Of a stretch of DNA of 64,000 bases, positions 48,724 through 59,400 are shown piece by piece. The stretch is from Hydractinia symbiolongicarpus. Its lineage: Eukaryota; Cnidaria; Hydrozoa; Anthoathecata; Hydractiniidae. Under the pieces are notes generated by a model, which had not been told where the DNA came from, searched no databases, and saw nothing but the letters and a program-made list of their open reading frames with translations. The stretch lies in assembly GCF_029227915.1 (NCBI RefSeq), contig NC_079880.1, forward strand, positions 4,714,001-4,778,000. Reading direction: 5' to 3'. A program made the position numbers and the translations under genes. Each line of letters starts with the position of its first letter. The first letter of the stretch is position 1.

Positions 48724-49876
48724 ATTGATGAGACGCTGAATAAAAGAAGTTTAATCGCCGGCAAACGAAAACCCGCGATTTCCCGTAAATCCCGGCTTGG
48801 ATCGTATAGTGAAAAGTATACAAAGAAAGTACCCAGGGAGTAAACTTATTTCCCGAACGATTTTTTAAATTATTATTTCACCACTAAAACGCATGAGACT
48901 TGTAGTTTTTAAAAATGTTTTCATTTTTGATGAGACGCTGAATAAAAGAAGTTTAATCGCCGGCAAACGAAAACCCGCGATTTCCCGTAAATCCCGGGCT
49001 TGGCCCGTATAGTCAAAAGTATACAAAGAAAGTACCCAGGGAGTAAACTCATTTCCAGAACGATTTTTTAAATTATTTTTTCACCACTAAAACGCATAAG
49101 ACTTGTAGTTTTTAAAAATGTTTTCATTTTTGATGAGACACTGAATAAAAGAAGTTTAATCGCAAGCAAACGAAAACCCGCGATTTCCCGTAAATCCCGG
49201 CTTGGCCCGTATAGTCAAAAGTATACAAAGAAAGTACCCAGGGAGTAAACTCATTTCCAGAACGATTTTTTAAATTATTTTTTCACCACTAAAACGCATA
49301 AGACTTGTAGTTTTTAAAAATGCTTTCATTTTTGATGAGACGCTGAATAAAAGAAGTTTAATCGCCGGCAAACGAAAACCCGCAATTTCCCGTAAATCCC
49401 GGGCTTGGCCCGTATAGTCAAAAGTATACAAAGAAAGTACCCAGGGAGTAAACTCATTTCCCGAACGATTTTTTATATTATTTTTTTACCACTAAACGCA
49501 TGAGACTTGTAGTTTTCAAAAATATTTTCATATTTGATGGGAAGCTGAATAAAAGAAGTTTAATCGCTGGCAAACGAAAATCCGCGATTTCCCGTAAATC
49601 CCGGACTCGGCCCGTATAGTCAAAAGTATACAAAGAAAGTACCCAGGGAGTAAACTCATTTCCCGAACGATTTTTTAAATTATTTTTTCACCACTAAAAC
49701 GCATAAGACTTGTAGTTTTTAAAAATGTTTTCATTTTTGATGAGACGCTGAATAAAAGAAGTTTAATCGCCGGCAAACGAAAACCCGCAATTTCCCGTAA
49801 ATCCCGGGCTTGGCCCGTATAGTCAAAAGTATACAAAGAAAGTACCCAGGGAGTAAACTCATTTCCCGAACGATTT
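47571..49876. repeat. Out-of-register tandem duplication (1,153-bp offset)
   Basis: 47571-48723 is repeated at 48724-49876: GGCTTGGATCG (47641 and 48794) and CATATTTGATGGGAAGCTG (48381 and 49534) both give 1,153 bp. That is six monomers minus about 62 bp, not a whole number of monomers. The joint falls in the 141-bp monomer at 48594-48734. Copy 2 departs from copy 1 after about 49862, where the normal ACTCATTTCCCGAACG continues. Confidence 0.9.
48594..48734. repeat. Truncated 141-bp monomer at a duplication joint
   Basis: Measured from GCTGAATAAAAG to the next GCTGAATAAAAG, this monomer is 141 bp instead of 203. Normal sequence runs to AGTAAACTCATT (48710), then breaks. The bases GAGTAAACTCATTGAT (48698-48713) are followed at once by GAGTAAACTTATTGAT (48714-48729), a 16-bp direct repeat with one C/T difference, and then GAGACGCTG. 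The T tract, CACCACTAAAACG and hairpin left arm are missing. The short repeat suggests a locally templated filler at the joint. Confidence 0.92.
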
Positions 49877-50039
49877 TTTATATTATTTTTTTACCACTAA
49901 ACGCATGAGACTTGTAGTTTTCAAAAATATTTTCATATTTGATGGGACGCTGAATAAAAGAAATTTAATCGCTGGCAAACGAAAATCCGCGATTTCCCGT
50001 AAATCCCGGACTCGGCCCGTATAGTCAAAAGTATACAAA

Positions 50040-50640
50040 TAAAGTACCCAGGGAGTAAACTCAATTCCCGAACGATTTTTTAAATCACTTTTTCACCACT
50101 AAAACGCATGAGACTTGTAGTTTTCAAGAATGTTTTCATTTTTGATGAGACGCTGAGTAAAAGCAGTTTAATCGCCGGCAAACGAAATCCCGCGTTTTCC
50201 CGCAAATCCGGGGCTTGGCCCGTATAGTCGAATATATACCAAGAAAGTACCCAGGGTGTAAACTCATTTCCCGAACGATTTTTTAAATTTTTTTTCACCA
50301 CTAAAACGCATAAGACTTGTAGTTTTCAAAAATGTTTTCATTATTGATGAGACGCTGAATAAAAGAAGTTTAATCGCCGGCAAACGAAAACCCGCGATTT
50401 CCCGTAAATCCCGGCTTGGATCGTATAGTGAAAAGTATACAAAGAAAGTACCCAGGGAGTAAACTTATTTCCCGAACGATTTTTTAAATTATTATTTCAC
50501 CACTAAAACGCATGAGACTTGTAGTTTTTAAAAATGTTTTCATTTTTGATGAGACACTGAATAAAAGAAGTTTAATCGCCGGCAAACGAAAACCCGCGAT
50601 TTCCCGTAAATCCCGGGCTTGGCCCGTATAGTCAAAAGTA
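50040..50640. repeat. Copy of the 38153-38750 segment
   Basis: GTAAACTCAATTCCCG, AAATCACTTTTTC, GCTGAGTAAAAGCAG (about 50152 and 38262), TCCCGCAAATCCGGGGC, TATATACCAAGAAAG, CATTATTGATG and GGATCGTATAGTGAAAAG occur here in the same order about 11.9 kb downstream of the 38-kb copy and also match 44.8-45.3 kb. The region 49862-50040 before it is two ordinary TATATT/GACTCGG-class monomers. Confidence 0.78.
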
Positions 50641-50784
50641 TACAAAGAAAGTACCCAGGGAGTAAACCCATTTCCCGAACGATTTTTTAAATTACTTTTT
50701 CACCACTAAAACGCATGAGACTTGTAGTTTTTAAAAATGTTTTCATTTTTGATGAGACGCTGAATAAAAGAAGTTTAATCGCCG

Positions 50785-52404
50785 GCAAACGAAAACCTGC
50801 GATTTCCCGTAAATCCTGGACTCGGCCCGTATAGTCAAAAGTATACAAAGAAAGTACCCACGGAGTAAACTCATTTCCAGAACGATTTTTTAAATTATTT
50901 TTTCACCACTAAAACGCATAAGACTTGTAGTTTTTAAAAATGTTTTCATTTTTGATGAGACACTGAATAAAAGAAGTTTAATCGCAAGCAAACGAAAACC
51001 CGCGATTTCCCGTAAATCCCGGCTTGGCCCGTATAGTCAAAAGTATACAAAGAAAGTACCCAGGGAGTAAACTCATTTCCAGAACGATTTTTTAAATTAT
51101 TTTTTCACCACTAAAACGCATAAGACTTGTAGTTTTTAAAAATGTTTTCATTTTTGATGAGACGCTGAATAAAAGAAGTTTAATCGCCGGCAAACGAAAA
51201 CCCGCAATTTCCCGTAAATCCCGGGCTTGGCCCGTATAGTCAAAAGTATACAAAGAAAGTACCCAGGGAGTAAACTCATTTCCCGAACGATTTTTTATAT
51301 TATTTTTTTACCACTAAACGCATGAGACTTGTAGTTTTTAAAAATATTTTCATATTTGATGGGACGCTGAATAAAAGAAGTTTAATCGCTGGCAAACGAA
51401 AATCCGCGATTTCCCGTAAATCCCGGACTCGGCCCGTATAGTCAAAAGTATACAAAGAAAGTACCCAGGGAGTAAACTCATTTCCCGAACGATTTTTTAA
51501 ATTATTTTTTCACCACTAAAACGCATAAGACTTGTAGTTTTTAAAAATGTTTTCATTTTTGATGAGACGCTGAATAAAAGAAGTTTAATCGCCGGCAAAC
51601 GAAAACCTGCGATTTCCCGTAAATCCTGGACTCGGCCCGTATAGTCAAAAGTATACAAAGAAAGTACCCAGGGAGTAAACTCATTTCCAGAACGATTTTT
51701 TAAATTATTTTTTCACCACTAAAACGCATAAGACTTGTAGTTTTTAAAAATGTTTTCATTTTTGATGAGACACTGAATAAAAGAAGTTTAATCGCAAGCA
51801 AACGAAAACCCGCGATTTCCCGTAAATCCCGGCTTGGCCCGTATAGTCAAAAGTATACAAAGAAAGTACCCAGGGAGTAAACTCATTTCCAGAACGATTT
51901 TTTAAATTATTTTTTCACCACTAAAACGCATAAGACTTGTAGTTTTTAAAAATGTTTTCATTTTTGATGAGACGCTGAATAAAAGAAGTTTAATCGCCGG
52001 CAAACGAAAACCCGCAATTTCCCGTAAATCCCGGGCTTGGCCCGTATAGTCAAAAGTATACAAAGAAAGTACCCAGGGAGTAAACTCATTTCCCGAACGA
52101 TTTTTTATATTATTTTTTTACCACTAAACGCATGAGACTTGTAGTTTTCAAAAATATTTTCATATTTGATGGGACGCTGAATAAAAGAAGTTTAATCGCT
52201 GGCAAACGAAAATCCGCGATTTCCCGTAAATCCCGGACTCGGCCCGTATAGTCAAAAGTATACAAAGAAAGTACCCAGGGAGTAAACTCATTTCCCGAAC
52301 GATTTTTTAAATTATTTTTTCACCACTAAAACGCATAAGACTTGTAGTTTTTAAAAATGTTTTCATTTTTGATGAGACGCTGAATAAAAGAAGTTTAATC
52401 GCCG
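50785..52404. repeat. 4-monomer tandem duplication (810-bp offset)
   Basis: About 50785-51594 matches 51595-52404. Shared order: CCTGGACTCGG, GAGACACTG with CGCAAGCAAACG (the CACTGAATAA mark at 50961 and 51771), CCCGCAATTTCC, and TATATTATTTTTTTACC with CATATTTGATGGGACG and CGCTGGCAAACG. Differences include CCCACGGAG near 50860 and TTTTTAAAAATA versus TTTTCAAAAATA in the TATATT monomer. Confidence 0.86.
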
Positions 52405-53980
52405 GCAAACGAAAACCCGCAATTTCCCGTAAATCCCGGGCTTGGCCCGTATAGTCTAAAGTATACAAAGAAAGTACCCAGGGAGTAAACTCATTTCCCG
52501 AACGATTTTTTATATTATTTTTTTACCACTAAACGCATGTGACTTGTAGTTTTCAAAAATATTTTCATATTTGAAGGGACGCTGAATAAAAGAAGTTTAA
52601 TCGCTGGCAAACGAAAATCCGCGATTTCCCGTAAATCCCGGACTCGGCCCGTAAAGTCAAAAGTATACAAAGAAAGTACCCAGGGAGTAAACTCATTTTC
52701 CGAACGATTTTTTAAATTATTTTTTCACCACTAAAACGCATGAGACTTGTAGTTTTCAAAAATGTTTTCATTTTTGATGAGACGCTTAATGAAAGAGGTT
52801 TAATCGCCGGCAAACGAAATCCCGCGTTTTCCCGTAAATCCGGGGCTTGGCCCGTATAGTCGAATGTATACAAAGAAAGTACCCAGGGAGTAAACTCATT
52901 TCCCGAACGATTTTTTAAATTTTTTTTTCACCAATAAAACGCATGAGACTTGTAGTTTTCAAAAATGTTTTTATTTTTGATGAGACGCTGAATAAAAGAA
53001 GTTTAATCGCCGGCAAACGAAAACCCGCGAGTAAACTCATTTCCCGAACGATTTTTTATATTATTTTTTTACCACTAAACGCATGAGACTTGTAGTTTTC
53101 AAAAATATTTTCATATTTGATGGGACGCTGAATAAAAGAAGTTTAATCGCTGGCAAACGAAAATCCGCGATTTCCCGTAAATCCCGGACTCGGCCGTATA
53201 GTCAAAAGTATACAAAGAAAGTACCCAGGGAGTAAACTCATTTCCCGAACGATTTTTTAAATTATTTTTTCACCACTAAAACGCATAAGACTTGTAGTTT
53301 TTAAAAATGTTTTCATTTTTGATGAGACGCTGAATAAAAGAAGTTTAATCGCCGGCAAACGAAAACCCGCAAATTCCCGTAAATCCCGGGCTTGGCCCGT
53401 ATAGTCAAAAGTATACAAAGAAAGTACCCAGGGAGTAAACTCATTTCCCGAACGATTTTTTATATTATTTTTTTACCACTAAACGCATGAGACTTGTAGT
53501 TTTCAAAAATATTTTCATATTTGAAGGGACGCTGAATAAAAGAAGTTTAATCGCTGGCAAACGAAAATCCGCGATTTCCCGTAAATCCCGGACTCGGCCC
53601 GTAAAGTCAAAAGTATACAAAGAAAGTACCCAGGGAGTAAACTCATTTTCCGAACGATTTTTTAAATTATTTTTTCACCACTAAAACGCATGAGACTTGT
53701 AGTTTTCAAAAATGTTTTCATTTTTGATGAGACGCTTAATGAAAGAGGTTTAATCGCCGGCAAACGAAATCCCGCGTTTTCCCGTAAATCCGGGGCTTGG
53801 CCCGTATAGTCGAATGTATACAAAGAAAGTACCCAGGGAGTAAACTCATTTCCCGAACGATTTTTTAAATTTTTTTTTCACCAATAAAACGCATGAGACT
53901 TGTAGTTTTCAAAAATGTTTTCATTTTTGATGAGACGCTGAATAAAAGAAGTTTAATCGCCGGCAAACGAAAACCCGCGA
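52080..53980. repeat. Second out-of-register tandem duplication (951/950-bp offset)
   Basis: 52080-53030 is repeated at 53031-53980; GTAAACTCATTTCCCG maps 52080 to 53031 and TTTGAAGGGACGCTG maps 52570 to 53520 (the drop to 950 is a missing C in GGCCGTATAG near 53195). The length is five monomers minus about 62 bp. Shared private marks are GAAGGGACG, CGTAAAGTC, CTCATTTTCCG and CACCAATAAAACG. The joint is CCCGCGA|GTAAAC at 53030. In the uninterrupted right copy (53976-53985) CCCGCGA continues into TTTCCCG. Confidence 0.9.
52987..53126. repeat. Truncated 140-bp monomer at a duplication joint
   Basis: From one GCTG to the next this monomer is 140 bp. AAACCCGCGA (53021-53030) joins directly to GTAAACTCATTTCCC, so the CCCGTAAATCCCGG dyad region, the GTATA/TATAC dyad and CCCAGGG are absent. 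Both parental sites end in GA before the break (CGCGA and GGGA), a 2-base microhomology. Confidence 0.92.
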
Positions 53981-54411
53981 TTTCCCGTAAATCCCGGGCT
54001 TGGCCCGTATAGTCAAAAGTATACAAAGAAAGTACCCAGGGAGTAAACTCATTTCCCGAACGATTTTTTAAATTACTTTTTCACCACTAAAACGCATGAG
54101 ACTTGTAGTTTTTAAAAATGTTTTCATTTTTGATGAGACGCTGAATAAAAGAAGTTTAATCGCCGGCAAACGAAAACCTGCGATTTCCCGTAAATCCTGG
54201 ACTCGGCCCGTATAGTCAAAAGTATACAAAGAAAGTACCCAGGGAGTAAACTCATTTCCCAAACGATTTTTTAAATTATTATTTCACCACTAAATCGCAT
54301 GAGACTTGTAGTTTTCAAGAATGTTTTCATTTTTGATGAGACGCTGAATAAAAGCAGTTTAATCGCCGGCAAACGCAAACCCGTGATTTCCCGTAAATCC
54401 CGGGCTTGGCA

Positions 54412-56300
54412 CGTATAGTCGAATGTATACAAAGAAAGTACCCTGTGAGTAAACTCATTTCCAGAACGATTTTTTAAATTATTTTTTCACCACTAAAACG
54501 CATAAGACTTGTAGTTTTTAAAAATATTTTCATATTTGATGGGACGCTGAATAAAAGAAGTTTAATCGCCGGCAAACGAAAACCCGCGATTTCCCGTAAA
54601 TCCCGGGCTTGGCCCGTATAGTCAAAAGTATACAAAGAAAGTACCCAGGGCGTAAACTCATTTCCCGAACGATTATTTAAATTACTTTTTCACCACTAAA
54701 ACGCATGAGACTTGTAGTTTTCAAAAATGTTTTCATTTTTGATGAGACGCTGAAAAAAAAAAGTTTAATCGCCGGCAAACTAAAACCTGCGATTTCCCTA
54801 AATCCCGGACTCGGCCCGTATAGTCAAAACTATACAAAGAAAGTACCCAGGGAGTAAACTCATTTCCAGAACGATTATTTAAATTATTTTTTCACCACTA
54901 AAACGCATAAGACTTGTAGTTTTTAAAAATGTTTTCATTTTTGATGAGACGCTGAATAAAAGAAGTTTAATCGCCGGCAAACGAAAACCCGCAATTTCCC
55001 GTAAATCCCGGGCTTGGCCCGTATAGTCAAAAGTATACAAAGAAAGTACCCAGGGAGTAAACTCATTTCCCGAACGATTTTTTATATTATTTTTTTACCA
55101 CGAAACGCATGAGACTTGTAGTTTTCAAAAATATTTTCATATTTGATGGGACGCTGAATAAAAGAAGTTTAATCGCCGGCAAACGAAAATCCGCGATTTC
55201 ACGTAAATCCCGGACTCGGCCCGTATAGTCAAAAGTATACAAAGAAAGTACCCAGGGAGTAAACTCATTTCCCGAACGATTTTTTAAATTATTTTTTCAC
55301 CACTAAAACGCATGAGACTTGTAGTTTTCAAAAATGTTTTCATTTTTGATGAGACGCTGAATAAAAGAAGTTTAATCGCCGGCAAACGAAAACCCGCGAT
55401 TTCCCGTAAATCCCGGCTTGGCCCGTATAGTCAAGAAAGTATACAAAGAAAGTACCCAGGGAGTAAACTCACTTCCCGAACGATATTTTAAATTATTTTT
55501 TCACCACTAAAACGCATGAGACTTGTAGATTTCAAAAATGTTTTCATTTTTGATGAGACGCTGAATAAAAGCAGTTTAATCGCCGGCAAACAAAAACCCG
55601 CGATTTCCCGTAAATCCCGGGCTTGGCACGTGTAGTCGAATGTATACAAAGAAAGTACCCTGTGAGTAAACTCATTTCCAGAACGATTTTTTAAATTATT
55701 TTTTCACCACTAAAACGCATAAGACTTGTAGTTTTTAAAAATATTTTCATATTTGATGGGACGCTGAATAAAAAAAGTTTAATCGCCGGCAAACGAAAAC
55801 CCGCGATTTCCCGTAAATCCCGGGCTTGGCCCGTATAGTCAAAAGTATACAAAGAAAGTACCCAGGGTGTAAACTCATTTCCCGAACGATTATTTAAATT
55901 ACTTATTCACCACTAAAACGCATGAGACTTGTAGTTTTCAAAATTGTTTTCATTTTTGATGAGATGCTGAAAAAAAGAAGTTTAATCGCCGGCAAACTAA
56001 AACCTGCGATTTCCCTAAATCCCGGACTCGGCCCGTATAGTCAAAACTATACAAAGAAAGTACCCAGGGAGTAAACTCATTTCCAGAACGATTATTTAAA
56101 TTATTTTTTCACCACTAAAACGCATAAGACTTGTAGTTTTTAAAAATGTTTTCATTTTTGATGAGACGCTGAATAAAAGAAGTTTAATCGCCGGCAAACG
56201 AAAACCCGCAATTTCCCGTAAATGCCGGGCTTGGCCCGTATAGTCAAAAGTATACAAGGAAAGTACCCAGGGAGTGAACTCATTTCCCAAACGATTTTTT
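54412..56300. repeat. 6-monomer duplication (~1,217-bp offset)
   Basis: About 54412-55080 matches 55628-56300. CGATTATTTAAATTAC (54671 and 55888), CAAACTAAAACC, AGTCAAAACTATAC and a second GATTATTTAAATT fix the offset at 1,217 bp; the two bases above 6 monomers come from AGTCAAGAAAGTATAC near 55431. 54050-54412 ahead of it is a CCTGGACTCGG monomer followed by a GGCACG monomer of the class seen at 15.9 and 17.5 kb. Confidence 0.8.
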
Positions 56301-56499
56301 ATATTATTTTTTTACCACTAAAACGCATAAGACTTGTAGTTTTTAAAAATGTTTTTATTTTTGATGAGACGCTGAATAAAAGAAGTTTAATCGCCGGCAA
56401 ACGAAAACCCGCGATTTCCCGTAAATCCTGGACTCAGCCCGTATAGTCAAAAGTATACAAAGAAAGTACCCAGGGAGTAAACTCATTTCCCAAACGATT

Positions 56500-59400
56500 T
56501 TTTAAATTATTATTTCACCACTAAAACGCATGAGACTTGTAGTTCTTAAGAATGTTTTCATTTTTGATGAGACGCTGAATAAAAGCAGTATAATCGCCGG
56601 CAAACGAAAACCCGCGATTTCCCGTAAATCCCGGGCTTGGCACGTATAGTCGAATGTATACAAAGAAAGTACCCTGTGAGTAAACTCATTTCCAGAACGA
56701 TTTTTTAAATTATTTTTTCACCACTAAAACGCATAAGACTTGTAGTTTTTAAAAATGTTTTCATTTTTGATGAGACGCTGAATAAAAGAAGTTTAATCGC
56801 CGGCAAACGAAAACCCGCAATTTCCCGTCAATCCCGGGCTTGGCCCGTATAGTCAAAAGTATACAAAGAAAGTACCCAGGGAGTAAACTCATTTCCCGAA
56901 CGATTTTTTATATTATTTTTTTACCACTAAACGCATGAGACTTGTGGTTTTCAAAAATATTTTCATATTTGATGGGACGCTGAATAAAAGAAGTTTAATC
57001 GCCGGCAAACGAAAATCCGCGATTTCCCGTAAATCCCGGACTCGGCCCGTATAGTCAAAAGTATACAAAGAAAGTACCCAGGGAGTAAACTCATTTCCCG
57101 AACGATTTTTTAAATTACTTTTTCACCACTAAAACGCATGAGACTTGTAGTTTTCAAAAATGTTTTCATTTTTGATGAGACGCTGAATAAAAGAAGTTTA
57201 ATCGCCGGCAAGCGAAAACCGCCATTTCCCGTAAACCCCGGACTCGGCCCGTATAGTCAAAAGTATACAAAGAAAGTACCCTGTGAGTAAACTCATTTCC
57301 AGAACGATTTTTTAAATTATTATTTCACCACAAAAACGCATGAGACTTGTAGTTCTCAAGAATGTTTTCATTTTTGATGAGACGCTGAATAAAAGCAGTA
57401 TAATCGCCGGCAAACAAAAACCCGCGATTTCCCGTAAATCCCGGGCTTGGCACGTATAGTCGAATGTATACAAAGAAAGTACCCTGTGAGTAAACTCATT
57501 TCCAGAACGATATTTTAAATTATTTTTTCACCACTAAAACGCATAAGACTTGTAGTTTTTAAAAATGTTTTTATTTTTGATGAGACGCTGAATAAAAGAA
57601 ATTTAATCGCCGGCAAACGAAAACCCGCAATTTCCCGTAAATCCCGGGCTTGGCCCGTATAGTCAAAAAAGTATACAAAGAAAGTACCCAGGGAGTAAAC
57701 TCACTTCCCGAACGATTTTTTAAATTATTTTTTCACCACTAAAACGCATGAGACTTGTAGTTTTCAAAAATGTTTTCATTTTTGATGAGACGCTGAATAA
57801 AAGAAGTTTAATCGCCGGCAAACGAAAACCCGCGATTTCACGTAAATCCTGGACTCAGCCCGTATAGTCAAAAGTATACAAAGAAAGTACCCAGGGAGTA
57901 AACTCATTTCCCAAACGATTTTTTAAATTATTATTTCACCACTAAAACGCATGAGACTTGTAGTTCTCAAGAATGTTTTCATTTTTGATGAGACGCTGAA
58001 TAAAAGCAGTATAATCGCCGGCAAACGAAAACCCGCGATTTCCCGTAAATCCCGGGCTTGGCACGTATAGTCGAATGTATACAAAGAAAGTACCCTGTGA
58101 GTAAACTCATTTCCAGAACGATATTTGAAATTATTTTTTCACCACTAAAACGCATAAGACTTGTAGTTTTTAAAAATGTTTTCATTTTTGATGAGACGCT
58201 GAATAAAAGAAGTTTAATCGCCGGCAAACGAAAACTCGCAATTTCCCGTAAATCCCGGGCTTGGCCCGTATAGTCAAAAGTATACAAAGAAAGTACCCAG
58301 GGAGTAAACTCATTTCCCGAACGATTTTTTATATTATTTTTTTACCACTAAACGCATGAGACTTGTAGTTTTTAAAAATGTTTTCATTTTTGATGAGACG
58401 CTGAATAAAAGAAGTTTAATCGCCGGCAAACGAAAACCCGCAATTTCCCGTAAATCCCCGGCTTGGCCCGTATAGTCAAAAGTATACAAAGAAAGTACCC
58501 AGGGAGTAAACTCATTTCCCGAACGATTTTTTAAATTACTTTTTCACCACTAAAACGCATGAGACTTGTAGTTTTCAAAAATGTTTTCATTTTTGATGAG
58601 ACGCTGAATAAAAGAAGTTTAATCGCCGGCAAACGAAAACCCGCGATTTCCCGTAAATCCTGGACTCAGCCCGTATAGTCAAAAGTATACAAAGAAAGTA
58701 CCCAGGGAGTAAACTCATTTCCCAAACGATTTTTTAAATTATTATTTCACCACTAAAACGCATGAGACTTGTAGTTCTCAAGAATGTTTTCATTTTTGAT
58801 GAGACGCTGAATAAAAGCAGTATAATCGCCGGCAAACGAAAACCTGCGATTTCCCGTAAATCCCGGGCTTGGCACGTATAGTCGAATGTATACAAAGAAA
58901 GTACCCTGTGAGTAAACTCATTTCCAGAACGATTTTTTAAATTATTTTTTCACCACTAAAACGCATAAGACTTGTAGTTTTTAAAAATGTTTTCATTTTT
59001 GATGAGACACTGAATAAAAGAAGTTTAATCGCCGGCAAACGAAAACCCGCAATTTCCCGTCAATCCCGGGCTTGGCCCGTATAGTCAAAAGTATACAAAG
59101 AAAGTACCCAGGGAGTAAACTCATTTCTCGAACGATTTTTTATATTATTTTTTTACCACTAAACGCATGAGACTTGTGGTTTTCAAAAATATTTTCATAT
59201 TTGATGGGACGCTGAATAAAAGAAGTTTAATCGCCGGCATGCGAAAACCGCCATTTCCCGTAAACCCCGGACTCGGCCCGTATAGTCAAAAGTATACAAA
59301 GAAAGTACCCTGTGAGTAAACTCATTTCCAGAACAATTTTTTAAATTATTATTTCACCACTAAACGCATGAGACTTGTAGTTCTCAAGAATGTTTTCATT

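Noticed and set aside
763-58273. Plus-strand open frames of about 64-82 codons starting MRLVVFKNVFIFDETLNK or MARIVKSIQRKYPASK
   Set aside because: They overlap the minus-strand frames on the same monomers, exist only where stop codons happen to be mutated, and have no promoter or conserved context. Treated as chance frames in a repeat.
57979-58287. A 102-codon minus-strand open frame, the longest in the window
   Set aside because: It runs across two monomers only because a base change near 58126 (ATTTGAAATT for ATTTTAAATT) removes a stop. Its two parts are the same satellite frame read in different phases.
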